In this document: positions 33,961 to 42,009 of the stretch, piece after piece
How positions within the stretch are numbered: the stretch's first letter is position 1
Layout: each line of letters starts with the position of its first letter
Made by a program: the position numbers and the translations under genes
The notes under the pieces: generated by a model
What the model was told of the DNA's origin: nothing
Seen by the model: the letters and a program-made list of their open reading frames with translations, nothing else
Database searches by the model: none
Source: Ruminococcaceae bacterium BL-6
Lineage (GTDB): Bacteria > Bacillota > Clostridia > Oscillospirales > Acutalibacteraceae
DNA length: 64,000 bases
Assembly: GCA_902810075.1 (NCBI GenBank)
Contig: LR778135.1
Span: 434,001-498,000, forward strand
Direction of reading: 5' to 3'

Positions 33961-33989
33961 TTGAGACAACACGAATCGTGTGCTATAAT
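33961..33989 (+). promoter_or_regulatory. Strong promoter with palindromic spacer, reading into the repeat block
   Basis: TTGAGA (33961-33966), 17 bases, TATAAT (33984-33989). The spacer contains the 13-base dyad ACACGA-A-TCGTGT, a natural operator position. No protein gene lies downstream on this strand for more than 1.3 kb, only the repeat block. A weaker relative of the same segment occurs at about 35185-35215. Confidence 0.65.
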
Positions 33990-34093
33990 AACCTCACGGC
34001 GTAAGCGGAAGCGAAGCTTCCGACGCCTGAGAGAACATTGGTGAGCGCTCCGCGTATTTCGGTGGACTACGGTTATGACAAAATCGACTGATA
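33986..34093 (+). repeat. Repeat segment A, copy 1
   Basis: The stretch AACCTCACGGCGTAAGCGGA through GAGCGCTCCGCGTATTTCGG is matched by copy 2 at about 35213-35300 (AACCTCGCGGCGTAAACGCG, GAGCACTCCGCGGATTTCGG). The copies are diverged but collinear over roughly 90 bases. It starts at the -10 of the promoter described above and runs directly into repeat module B1. Confidence 0.65.
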
Positions 34094-34376
34094 ACAACAC
34101 CTCGCTAGGCCTTGCGTGGTTTGGCCGGTAAATTTCAGTAAGCTGCCGAACAAAAATGCTCTAAGCTCAAGACAGCGCCGCCGGACAACGGCGCGCCGCG
34201 TCCTTCAGCGAGTGCGTCGTTGTCCGATTCAAGGCGCGTTACACCTAACTGCCGGGAGGCGCGGTTCCCAAAGGCAGAGCCTTTGGCGAGTCTTTGTATA
34301 CTTTCTTCTCGCAAGAAAGTATGGGCCCGCCCCGACCCGAGGGGCGAAGCAGTGATTAGAAGAATTCTCTTCTAAA
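34082..34376 (+). repeat. Palindromic repeat module B, copy 1 (about 290 bases)
   Basis: Closely matched by copy 2 at 34818-35109. It contains successive stem-loops: GGACAACG...CGTTGTCC (about 34193-34231), CCAAAGGC-AGA-GCCTTTGG (34268-34286) and ATACTTTCTT-5-AAGAAAGTAT (34298-34322), then GGGCCCGCCCC and GAGGGGCGAAG. No convincing reading frame spans both copies. The structure suggests a non-autonomous mobile repeat or a structured RNA. Confidence 0.8.
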
Positions 34377-34529
34377 ACGAAAAAAATAAATACTTTTTTA
34401 AAGATAAGGATCAAAGTAAAAAACTAAAATATTAAGAAGATAAGTAAATTCTGCTATTAAAATAAGTTTTGTTTTATTTCTAATTAAGATTTAAGATCGA
34501 TTATAATTTTGATTCATCAGATTTTCACT
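34377..34529. other. Very AT-rich spacer inside the repeat block
   Basis: About 150 bases composed largely of A and T between repeat modules B1 and C. I see no gene or defined site in it. The contrast with the GC-rich palindromes on both sides is sharp. Confidence 0.5.
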
Positions 34530-34657
34530 TTGCCCCTCGTGCCGGGGCGGGCACCTACTTTCGTGGAAGGGCGAAAGTAGGCAAAGGCCTTCCGGGGGAG
34601 AGTTTCGATTCTCTCCCCTTGGTCCCCTTCTCAACGACACAAAGGCTCCGCCTTTGG
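34530..34657 (-). repeat. Palindromic repeat module C, diverged inverted copy of module B
   Basis: Read on the minus strand the order is the same as in B: CAAAGGC-GGA-GCCTTTG (34656-34640), then CTACTTTCG...CGAAAGTAG (34580-34555), then GCCCGCCCCGGCACGAGGGG. An additional hairpin, GGGGAGAG-8-CTCTCCCC (about 34595-34618), separates the first two. The sequence of the stems differs from B while the pairing is kept, as expected if the fold matters. Confidence 0.65.
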
Positions 34658-34703
34658 AAACTGAAGCAACCCACAGAGGAAGCTAAGTGAAAGCGCGCCA
34701 AAA

Positions 34704-34737
34704 GCAAGGCGGCGCACTAGACCGCGCGCCGCCTTGC
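34704..34737. repeat. GC-rich perfect hairpin within the repeat block
   Basis: GCAAGGCGGCGC (34704-34715) pairs perfectly with GCGCCGCCTTGC (34726-34737) around 10 bases. No T run follows on either strand, so it is not a canonical terminator. Confidence 0.65.
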
Positions 34738-34817
34738 AGTGACGCTTCGGAAGTTTTGTGCAGTCTGGCCGTCAGTTAAGGTGGCGAACATAAGATTTAA
34801 GAGCTCAGGAGACAGCA

Positions 34818-35109
34818 TCGACTTATAACAGCACTTAGCCTTGCGCAGTCTGGTCGGTAAATTTCAGCCAAGCTGCCGAACAAAAATGCTCTTAGCTCAA
34901 GATCGCGCCGCCGGACAACGACGCGCCGCGCCCTTCAGCGAGTGCGTCGTTGTCCGATTCAGAGGCGCGTTACACCTAACTGCCGGAATGCATGGTTCCC
35001 AAAGGCGGAGCCTTTGGCAAGTCTTTGCATACTTTCTTCTTGCAAGAAAGTATGGGCCCGCCCTGGCCCGAGGGGCGAAGCGGTGATTAGAAGAATCTTT
35101 TTCTAAAAA
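34818..35109 (+). repeat. Palindromic repeat module B, copy 2
   Basis: Direct repeat of 34082-34376. Stem-loops: GGACAACGACGC...GCGTCGTTGTCC (12-base perfect stem, about 34913-34955), CCAAAGGC-GGA-GCCTTTGG and ATACTTTCTT-5-AAGAAAGTAT. Several differences from copy 1 fall so that pairing is kept or improved (for example ACGACGC here against ACGGCGC in copy 1). Confidence 0.8.
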
Positions 35110-35184
35110 CAAAAAATATCTTGTGTTGCAATTCCATCACCATTTGCAGGTATAGCTAAAAAACTGCTATAGAGCGTTAGAGTG

Positions 35185-35300
35185 TTGAATGATAACCGCG
35201 TTTTATGCTGTAAGAACCTCGCGGCGTAAACGCGGAGATAAAACCTTCGGCACCCAGAAGATGGATGAGCACTCCGCGGATTTCGGCGCCCGATCGTCAT
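35185..35300 (+). repeat. Repeat segment A, copy 2, just upstream of the HTH regulator
   Basis: TTGAAT (35185-35190), then TGTAAG in the place of the -10, then AACCTCGCGGCGTAAACGCG, collinear with copy 1 at 33961-34093. The promoter elements have decayed or been retuned. Because it ends only about 50 bases before the HTH gene at 35350, it may supply that gene's promoter and leader. Confidence 0.6.
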
Positions 35301-35349
35301 GCTATATCATATAAAAAGATCAAAATCTTTTCAAAAAAGGAAGACCGCT

Positions 35350-35724
35350 ATGTTTTCGGACCGTTTGAAGCAGCTTCGCACGGAATATGGGATCACGCAG
35401 GCCGAGCTGGCCCGCCGCCTGGGGATTTCCCCTTCCGCCGTCGGCATGTACGAGCAGGGCAGGCGGGAGCCGGACAGCGAGCTTCTGGGCAGGTTCGCCG
35501 GATTTTTCCGTGTCAGCGCCGACGATCTGCTGGGGCTGGAGGAGCAGGAGCAGGAGGTCAACAGCGTCATCGACCGGTTTACGCGCATACTCGAAAATCA
35601 GCAGGGCCTTATGTTCAACGGGATGCCGCTTTCCGCCGCGGACCGCGAAAAAATCGTCAGCGCCATCCGGGTGGCGGCGGCAATCGCGGCGCCGGGGGAG
35701 GATGGGAAGAATGACCGGAAATAG
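35350..35724 (+). CDS. Cro/C1-type HTH repressor (ImmR-like)
   Basis: A 124-residue regulator with an N-terminal XRE helix-turn-helix (LKQLRTEYGITQAELARRLG, then PSAVGMYEQGRREPDSELL) and a C-terminal helical part. I used the ATG at 35350 with AAAGGAAG 8 bases upstream. It overlaps by 14 bases the ImmA-like protease gene that follows. The pair resembles the ImmR/ImmA immunity switch of integrative elements such as ICEBs1, where the protease cleaves the repressor. Confidence 0.9.
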   Translation: MFSDRLKQLRTEYGITQAELARRLGISPSAVGMYEQGRREPDSELLGRFAGFFRVSADDLLGLEEQEQEVNSVIDRFTRILENQQGLMFNGMPLSAADREKIVSAIRVAAAIAAPGEDGKNDRK

Positions 35725-36181
35725 CGCGGAAAAGCTGGCGCGCGCCCTGCGCGGACGATATGGGCCGTGCGGCGTGTTCGATCTTTGCGACCGTCTCGGC
35801 GTGGCGGTCGTCTATCAGGAGCTGCCGCCCAGGGTGAACGGGTTTTATGTCCGTTTCGGCAGCCGTTGCGTGATCGTCATCAGCGGTCTGGTGCCGCTGG
35901 AGCGGAGGGATTATGTCTGCGCGCATGAGCTGGGCCATGTCCTGCTCCATTCCGGCACCAACGCGGTGGAGCTGACCGAGCAGACCGGCCTTTGTCTGCC
36001 CCGGCTGGAAAACGAGGCGGACTGTTTTGCCGCCTGCCTGCTTCTGGAGGAACGGATGAAGGAATGGAGCCTCTGCTGCGAATCGCTGACGGCGTACCAG
36101 GTCTCTCAGCTTTCGGGCGTGCCGCAAAGAGTGGTGGAGCTTTGGTTCTGTGCCTGCGCCGGTGATTCCGTAGCAGGATGA
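35711..36181 (+). CDS. ImmA/IrrE-family metalloprotease
   Basis: A 156-residue zinc protease of the COG2856 family. The catalytic motif AHELGHVLLH (His72, Glu73, His76) and the downstream NEADCFAACLL, which supplies the third ligand, are present. Start choice: the ATG at 35711 has GGGGAGG at 10 bases; the in-frame ATG at 35702 is too close to that site. The likely partner and substrate is the overlapping HTH repressor. No integrase, relaxase or other element gene is visible within the window. Confidence 0.9.
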   Translation: MTGNSAEKLARALRGRYGPCGVFDLCDRLGVAVVYQELPPRVNGFYVRFGSRCVIVISGLVPLERRDYVCAHELGHVLLHSGTNAVELTEQTGLCLPRLENEADCFAACLLLEERMKEWSLCCESLTAYQVSQLSGVPQRVVELWFCACAGDSVAG

Positions 36182-36338
36182 AGCGATCCCCGCTTCCTTT
36201 TCAATGTTTTAAAAAAATTCTGTTATTCTGAAATGATTTGCGATATAATAAGAAAAGGCATCGGAACCAAATCGCCGCGCCTACCGCGAACGGGCGGCAA
36301 ATACCAAAAAGGCGACGTAACAAAATAAAGGAGAAGCT

Positions 36339-36857
36339 ATGAAAATTTTATCTACTTTTGCCAGCCATGTGACACAAGCGATTGATTTTGTAGTGGAAGC
36401 CAATCGGAAAGCCGCGCTGATCAACAGGCTCAAGCTGGTGATCAAAAGTGAAGAAAAAAATATTGACCGGGCTTATATTGCTCTGGGAAAATATTATTTC
36501 AATCATCTGCGCGACAAAGGGCTGGAAGAGCCCGAACGCCATTGCGCTGCGCTGGAAAATTCAAAACGCAGGCTTGACCGCGCCCTGACCAAGCTGGAAG
36601 AGCTCACCGAGGATGACGACGAAGAGGATTACGAGGAGTACGACGACTGCGCCGGCTGCCATGGGGACTGCTACGACTGTTATGCGGGGGACGAATCCGA
36701 CTATCCGGAGGATGAGCCCGAACGGCCGGAAACGCCCGCGGCGGATGCATCCTCGGATCCCGACGAGCCCGGCTCCGCGTCGGAGCCTTCCGGCGACGGC
36801 ACATCCGGAGAAGCGGCCGGCGAAGACGACGGCACGGGTTTCCCGGACCGGGAATAA
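36339..36857 (+). CDS. Uncharacterised protein with Cys-rich centre and long acidic tail
   Basis: A 172-residue protein I do not recognise. Residues 1-92 are basic and helical (coiled-coil-like, EEKNIDRAYIALGKYYFNH, SKRRLDRALTKLEEL). Residues ~93-118 combine a dense acidic run with Cys pairs (CAGCHGDCYDC). The last ~55 residues are Asp, Glu, Pro, Ser and Gly-rich and probably disordered. AAAGGAGAAG precedes the ATG. It is 15 bases upstream of the flavodoxin gene, so co-transcription is likely. The Cys cluster might bind a metal; no function is assigned. Confidence 0.75.
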   Translation: MKILSTFASHVTQAIDFVVEANRKAALINRLKLVIKSEEKNIDRAYIALGKYYFNHLRDKGLEEPERHCAALENSKRRLDRALTKLEELTEDDDEEDYEEYDDCAGCHGDCYDCYAGDESDYPEDEPERPETPAADASSDPDEPGSASEPSGDGTSGEAAGEDDGTGFPDRE

Positions 36858-36872
36858 GGCGGGGGAACCGAT

Positions 36873-37382
36873 ATGAAACCGCTGATCGTTTGTTTTTCCC
36901 TGACGGGGCATACCAGAAAAATCTGCGGCTGCCTGGCGAAATCGCTGGACGCCGACTATACCGAGATCAAAGAGATTTCCCGACGGAGCCGGGTCAGCGC
37001 GTACACGCTCGGCGTGTACGACGCCCTCCGCCATAAAAACGGAAACATCCGCCCGCTGGCGGCGGATGTTTCCCATTACGACCGCCTGATCGTGGCAACC
37101 CCCGTTTGGGCGGGGAACATACCGCCCGCCGTGAATGATTTCGTGCGGGAATACGAGCTGCACGGAAAAACCGTTTACGGGCTTGTCACCCACGCGGGCG
37201 GGCCGGGACAGGCGATGGACTTTTTAAAGCAGGAGCTGGAGCAGGCGGGCGCGTCTTGCCCCAATGTGCTTGGGGTGCTTTCCAGCCGTGAGGCGATTCA
37301 TGAGCTGAAAGCGGGCCGCCTTGTCTTCGCCCTGGATGAAGACGGGAAGCTGGCCCTGAAGAACGGGGACCCCCAGAAATGA
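36873..37382 (+). CDS. Flavodoxin-like protein
   Basis: A 169-residue FMN-binding protein. The phosphate-binding loop SLTGHTRK lies at residues ~9-16, and the second flavin loop ATPVWAGNIPP at about 74-84, followed by GLVTHAGG near 112. Such proteins act as electron carriers or NADPH-dependent reductases. GGGGGAACC precedes the ATG. Its stop overlaps the start of mnmA by 4 bases, so it is in the same operon. Confidence 0.88.
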   Translation: MKPLIVCFSLTGHTRKICGCLAKSLDADYTEIKEISRRSRVSAYTLGVYDALRHKNGNIRPLAADVSHYDRLIVATPVWAGNIPPAVNDFVREYELHGKTVYGLVTHAGGPGQAMDFLKQELEQAGASCPNVLGVLSSREAIHELKAGRLVFALDEDGKLALKNGDPQK

Positions 37383-38449
37383 AAAAAAAGATTCTGCTCG
37401 GGATGAGCGGGGGCGTGGACAGCTCGGTTTCCGCCCTGCTGCTTCTGCGGCAGGGTTACGACGTCACCGGCGTCACGATGCGCCTGCGCCCCGACGAATA
37501 CATGAGCGAAAGCAGCAGCGGCGGCTGCTGTTCACTGGATGATATCGACGACGCGCGCCGCGTGTGCTATCAGCTCGGCATCGAGCACCTGGTGTTCAAT
37601 TTCACCGAAGCGTTCCGGCGCGATGTGATCGACGTCTTCGCGCGGGAATACGCAGCGGGGCGCACGCCGAACCCATGCATCGCGTGCAACCGCTTCCTGA
37701 AATTCGGCGAGCTGCTGCGGCGCGCCCGGGAGCTGGGCTTCTGGGGGGTCGCGACGGGCCATTACGCCGTGGTGAAGCGGGATGAGGAGAGCGGCCGCTG
37801 GCTGCTGTACCGTTCCCTTTCCAAAAAAGACCAGAGCTATGTGCTTTACTCGATGACGCAGGACCAGCTTGCGCATACGCTTTTTCCGCTGGGCAGCATG
37901 CAGAAGCCGGTCGTGCGCGAGATCGCGCGGCAGGCCGGGCTTCTGGTGGCGAAAAAGCCGGACAGCGAGGAAATCTGCTTTGTGGAGGACCGCGATTATG
38001 CCGGCTTCATCGAGCGGTATACGGGAAAAAAGCCGTCCCCGGGCGACTTTGTGGACGGCGAAGGGCGCGTGCTGGGGCGCCACCGCGGGATCACCCGTTA
38101 CACGATCGGCCAGCGGCGGGGCTTGGGCGTCAGCTTTCCCACCCCCATGTATGTGACGAAAATCGACGCGGAGCAAAACCGCGTCGTGCTCGGGAAGGAA
38201 GGGAGCCAGTACTCCTCTGTTCTGACGGCGGACGACTTGAACTGGATCCCCTTCGACAGCCTTTCCCGCCCCATCGAGGCGGCGGCCCGTATCCGCTATC
38301 AGGCGGAACCGGCCCCCGCCGTGGTGACGCCGCTGGAAGGCGGGCGGGTTCGCGTGGAGTTTTCACAGCCGCAGCGTTCCGTCACGCCGGGACAGGCCGT
38401 CGTCTTTTACCAAAAGGACCTGGTGGTCGGGGGCGGCACGATCCTGTAA
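37379..38449 (+). CDS. mnmA: tRNA-specific 2-thiouridylase
   Basis: A 356-residue enzyme that forms 2-thiouridine at the wobble position of tRNA-Lys, -Glu and -Gln. The ATP-pyrophosphatase loop SGGVDSS is at residues 10-16; the catalytic nucleophile is Cys100 in NPCIACN and the partner Cys200 in EEICFVED. The C-terminal beta-barrel region is complete (GITRYTIGQRRGLGV onward). An inserted SGGCCSLDD segment (~47-55) is seen in part of the family. The length is normal. Confidence 0.94.
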   Translation: MKKKILLGMSGGVDSSVSALLLLRQGYDVTGVTMRLRPDEYMSESSSGGCCSLDDIDDARRVCYQLGIEHLVFNFTEAFRRDVIDVFAREYAAGRTPNPCIACNRFLKFGELLRRARELGFWGVATGHYAVVKRDEESGRWLLYRSLSKKDQSYVLYSMTQDQLAHTLFPLGSMQKPVVREIARQAGLLVAKKPDSEEICFVEDRDYAGFIERYTGKKPSPGDFVDGEGRVLGRHRGITRYTIGQRRGLGVSFPTPMYVTKIDAEQNRVVLGKEGSQYSSVLTADDLNWIPFDSLSRPIEAAARIRYQAEPAPAVVTPLEGGRVRVEFSQPQRSVTPGQAVVFYQKDLVVGGGTIL

Positions 38450-38467
38450 AATCGGAGGTGTTTTTTC

Positions 38468-39103
38468 ATGTCGACCTGCAGCATCCGGGAAATCAGCTGC
38501 CCAGGCTGCGGCGCGGTGAACAAGAGCAGGATGTGGATCGGAATGGAGGCTTCCGCCGATCCCGAACTGAGGCGGCGCATTCTGAATGAGACGCTGTTCG
38601 ACTGGAAATGCCCGGACTGCGGGGCCGGGGCGCAGATGATCTACCCGTGCCTGTACTGCGACCGGGAAAACGGATTTCTGGTCTGCCTTTCCCCGAACGG
38701 GCGGACCCCGGCCGTCCGGGAGGCGGAGCAGCGCCTGCCGGAGCTTCCCGGCGTGAAAAAGCGCCTGGTGGATTCCGCCGCGGCGCTGAAGGAAAAAATC
38801 CTGATTTTTGAAGCGGGCCTCGACGACCTTGCGGTGGAAATGGTCAAGCTCGCCCTGCGCGAGCTGGTGGAGAAAAAACGCGGCGCCGCGGCGGACCGGG
38901 CCTTTTACCTGGCGAAAAGCGGCGATCTGGACTACATAGGCTTTGAAATGTTCCTGCGCGGCGTGGAAAAGCCCGTCTACCAGGGCGTGCGCATGGAAGT
39001 GTACCGCAAGGCGGTGCAGGTCGCGCAAAGCTCCGGCTTTGCCGACGAAGGCTTTCAGCAGGTGGACGCCGCGCTGGCACAAACATTATTAGAGCAGCAG
39101 TAA
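38468..39103 (+). CDS. CpXC-domain protein
   Basis: A 211-residue cytosolic protein with paired Cys motifs in the N-terminal third: Cys11/Cys14 (CPGC), Cys48/Cys51 (CPDC) and Cys61/Cys64 (CLYC), as in the zinc-ribbon-like CpXC family. The rest is helical, with no membrane segment. Function unknown; the family occurs widely in Firmicutes. GGAGGTG precedes the ATG and the asnB gene starts 20 bases later. Confidence 0.83.
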   Translation: MSTCSIREISCPGCGAVNKSRMWIGMEASADPELRRRILNETLFDWKCPDCGAGAQMIYPCLYCDRENGFLVCLSPNGRTPAVREAEQRLPELPGVKKRLVDSAAALKEKILIFEAGLDDLAVEMVKLALRELVEKKRGAAADRAFYLAKSGDLDYIGFEMFLRGVEKPVYQGVRMEVYRKAVQVAQSSGFADEGFQQVDAALAQTLLEQQ

Positions 39104-39122
39104 ACGATTAGGAGAAAATCAA

Positions 39123-40997
39123 ATGTGTGGATTGTGTGGATTTACAGGGGAAGTAATCGACCTGGATTCGGTCATCACGAAAATGACGGACAGAATCACG
39201 CACCGCGGGCCGGACAGCAGCGGCGTGTATCAAAATGAAGAGATTTCCATGGGCTTTCGCCGCCTGAGCATCATCGACGTGTCGGACTCGGGCGACCAGC
39301 CTATTTTTAATGAAGATAAAACGCTGGTTCTCACGTTCAACGGAGAGATCTACAATTATCAGGAGCTGCGGAAGGAGCTGCTCGAAAAGGGGCACCGCTT
39401 TTACACCAACACCGATTCCGAGGTGCTGCTGCACGGCTTTGAGGAATGGCGGGAGGGGCTGCTCAACCGGCTGCGCGGCATGTTCGCGTTCGCCATCTGG
39501 AACACCGTTGACAAATCCCTTTTCATCGCGCGCGACTTTTTCGGGATCAAGCCGATGCACTACACGATGGTGGACGGCCATTTCGTCTACGGCTCCGAGA
39601 TCAAGAGCATTCTGGCGTTTCCGGGCTTTGTGAAGAAGTTCAATTACGATACGCTGAGCAATTACCTTTCCTTTCAGTACGCGGTGCCGCCCCAGACGTT
39701 TTTCGAGGGCGTCTTCTGCCTGATGCCCGCGCATTACCTCTGGTACCGGGACGGAAAGGTGACGACCACCCGGTACTGGGAGCCGAGATTCGAGCCGGAC
39801 GAGAATCTGGATGAGGAGGAAGCGGTCGACCGCATCGAAAAGGTGTTCGAGGATTCGGTGAACGCCCACAAGATCAGCGACGTGGAGGTCGGCTGCTTCC
39901 TTTCGAGCGGCGTGGATTCCAGCTATGTCTCCACCTATTTTTCCGGCCAGAAGACCTTTACCGTGGGATTCGATTTCGGGGAGAAATACAACGAGATCGA
40001 CTGGGCCAAGGATCTGTCGAAGGAGATCGACGTCGACCACCACTATAAGGTCATCAGCTCCGAGGAATTCTGGGGCAATATCAAAAAGGTGCAGTATCAC
40101 ATGGATCAGCCGCTGGCCGACCCGTCGTGCATTGCGCTCTATTTCGTCTCCAAGCTCGCCAGCGAATATGTGAAGGTGGTGCTTTCGGGCGAAGGGGCGG
40201 ACGAGCTGTTCGGCGGCTACACCGTTTACAACGAGCCCGACGTGTTCCGCCTGTACCACAAACTGCCGCAGGGCCTGCGCACGTTCCTGCGCAAGGCCGT
40301 GCAGAAGGTCCCGTGGCATTTCGTCGGCCAGGGCTTCATCACCCGCGGCGAGCTTCCCACGAACGAAAGCTTTATCGGCAACGCGAAAATGTTCAGCTAC
40401 GAGGACAAGCTCCGCCTGCTGAAGGACCCATCCGCCGCGACAAGGCCGCAGACTGTGACAAAGCCCTATTACGACCGCGTGAAAGACCTCGACGACGTCA
40501 CGCGCATGCAGTATCTCGACATCAACCTCTGGATGGTCGGGGACATCCTGCTCAAAGCCGACCGCATGAGCATGGCGAATTCGCTGGAGCTGCGCGTCCC
40601 GTTCCTCGACAAAGAGGTTTTCCGCGTGGCGGCCACGATCCCCAAAAGGCTGCGCCTGAAGGACAAGACGACCAAATACGCCATGCGGCGGGCCGCCCTG
40701 CGCCATCTGCCGGAGCGCACCGCGCGGAAGAAGAAGCTCGGTTTTCCGGTGCCGACCCGTGTCTGGCTGCGCGACGAAAAGTATTACAACATCGTCAAGG
40801 ATGCCTTCCGTTCCGATATCGCGGAGAAGTTTTTCCACACCGACGAGCTGGTCCATTATCTGGATGAGCATTACAAGGGGCGCCGCGATTACAGCCGGCG
40901 CATCTGGACGATCTTCATCTTCCTCGTGTGGTATCAGATCTATTTTGAGGACGGCGGCCACGAGGCGGGCGACATGCCCGATTTCTCCCGTTCCTGA
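39123..40997 (+). CDS. asnB: Glutamine-hydrolysing asparagine synthetase
   Basis: A 624-residue amidotransferase. Cys2 (MCGLCGF) is the N-terminal glutaminase nucleophile; HRGPDSSGVY and FNGEIYNY shape the glutamine site. The synthetase half has the pyrophosphatase loop LSSGVDSSYV and SGEGADELFGGY. The products are Asn, Glu, AMP and pyrophosphate. TTAGGAGAA precedes the ATG. A strong terminator follows. Confidence 0.95.
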   Translation: MCGLCGFTGEVIDLDSVITKMTDRITHRGPDSSGVYQNEEISMGFRRLSIIDVSDSGDQPIFNEDKTLVLTFNGEIYNYQELRKELLEKGHRFYTNTDSEVLLHGFEEWREGLLNRLRGMFAFAIWNTVDKSLFIARDFFGIKPMHYTMVDGHFVYGSEIKSILAFPGFVKKFNYDTLSNYLSFQYAVPPQTFFEGVFCLMPAHYLWYRDGKVTTTRYWEPRFEPDENLDEEEAVDRIEKVFEDSVNAHKISDVEVGCFLSSGVDSSYVSTYFSGQKTFTVGFDFGEKYNEIDWAKDLSKEIDVDHHYKVISSEEFWGNIKKVQYHMDQPLADPSCIALYFVSKLASEYVKVVLSGEGADELFGGYTVYNEPDVFRLYHKLPQGLRTFLRKAVQKVPWHFVGQGFITRGELPTNESFIGNAKMFSYEDKLRLLKDPSAATRPQTVTKPYYDRVKDLDDVTRMQYLDINLWMVGDILLKADRMSMANSLELRVPFLDKEVFRVAATIPKRLRLKDKTTKYAMRRAALRHLPERTARKKKLGFPVPTRVWLRDEKYYNIVKDAFRSDIAEKFFHTDELVHYLDEHYKGRRDYSRRIWTIFIFLVWYQIYFEDGGHEAGDMPDFSRS

Positions 40998-41026
40998 CGG
41001 CACGGGGATTCAAATTTTTCTTGTAA

Positions 41027-41077
41027 AAAAAGGGCACAGGGAAAAACCGAATTTCGGTTTTTCCCTGTGCCCTTTTT
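41027..41077. terminator. Bidirectional terminator between asnB and the HAD gene
   Basis: A nearly perfect 25-base palindrome centred on 41052: GGGCACAGGGAAAAACCGAA with its complement, flanked by runs of A and T on both sides. It can serve both converging genes. Confidence 0.88.
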
Positions 41078-41139
41078 CCGCGGCAAAACGGGAAGCGGGC
41101 GAGAGAAACGATTTCTCTCCGCTGTAAAGCTTTGCCCCT

Positions 41140-41928
41140 TTAAATCAATCCGAGCCTTCGCAAGCCGTTTTCGATGCCGTTTTCGCAGATGCCGTCGGTA
41201 ATCAGGTCGGCGGCCTCTTTCGCGGGCGGGACGCCGTTTCCCATCGCGACGCCGATCCCCGCCGTTTTCAGCATGGTCACGTCGTTGTATCCGTCCCCGA
41301 ACGCCACGGTGTCCGCAAGACCGATTCCGGCATAGCGGCAGAACACGCGGATGGCCGACGCCTTGTCATGCTCGGGAAACGACAGGTCGCCCGAAAGGCC
41401 GCTGGGGTGCAGGTTGAGCACCATGTTTCCGGTGAAAGCGGGCCGGCAGCGCTCGTAATGGTCATGGTCGCGGAACACGAAGTCGATCGCGCCGGCGCGG
41501 ACCTCTTCGGGCTTCCATTCGGTGACGACATAATCGTCCAGGTTGTAGACGCGGTCGAGCATGTCCACGGCTTCGCGGGAAAGGTTCCTGCCCCATCCGT
41601 GCTCGTTGCCGACAAAGTTATACGACGCGCCGTACGGGTCGAAATGCCTCATGATCCCGAGAATCTTCTGAAGCGGAAAAAAACGCTGCAGAACGGTCTT
41701 TCCCTCCACCACCACATGGGTTCCGTTCATCGCGATATAGCTGCTGAAAAAGCCGTGGAACATTTTTTGGATGAACCGTTCCTGACGGCCGGAGCAGATG
41801 GCCACCAGATGGCCGTTGTCCCTGGCGCGGGCGACCGCTTCCATGGCTCCCGCGGGAACGAAGTATTCGTTTCTGCCGCGGGAGCCGAGCAGAGTGCCGT
41901 CGATATCGAAAAAAATCGCTTTTTTCAC
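41140..41928 (-). CDS. Cof-type HAD-superfamily phosphatase
   Basis: A 262-residue sugar-phosphatase-like HAD IIB hydrolase. Motif I is FFDIDGTLLG (nucleophile Asp8, acid Asp10), motif II AICSGRQ, and the end has motif IV FGDGYNDVTML with AGIGVAMGNG. A cap domain lies between ~80 and 190. Substrate unknown. GGAGGTTTCGC precedes the ATG at 41928. It converges on asnB and diverges from spoVAE. Confidence 0.92.
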   Translation of the reverse strand: MKKAIFFDIDGTLLGSRGRNEYFVPAGAMEAVARARDNGHLVAICSGRQERFIQKMFHGFFSSYIAMNGTHVVVEGKTVLQRFFPLQKILGIMRHFDPYGASYNFVGNEHGWGRNLSREAVDMLDRVYNLDDYVVTEWKPEEVRAGAIDFVFRDHDHYERCRPAFTGNMVLNLHPSGLSGDLSFPEHDKASAIRVFCRYAGIGLADTVAFGDGYNDVTMLKTAGIGVAMGNGVPPAKEAADLITDGICENGIENGLRRLGLI

Positions 41929-42009
41929 AGCGAAACCTCCTTGCGGTTACATATTCGACAGCCGCCCGGAAACAATAATCCGGAAGAAACCCTGAAAGGA
42001 TATGAACCC

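Noticed and set aside
33961..35300. CRISPR array
   Set aside because: Only two or three long, diverged copies with internal palindromes; no short regular repeats or spacers and no cas genes.
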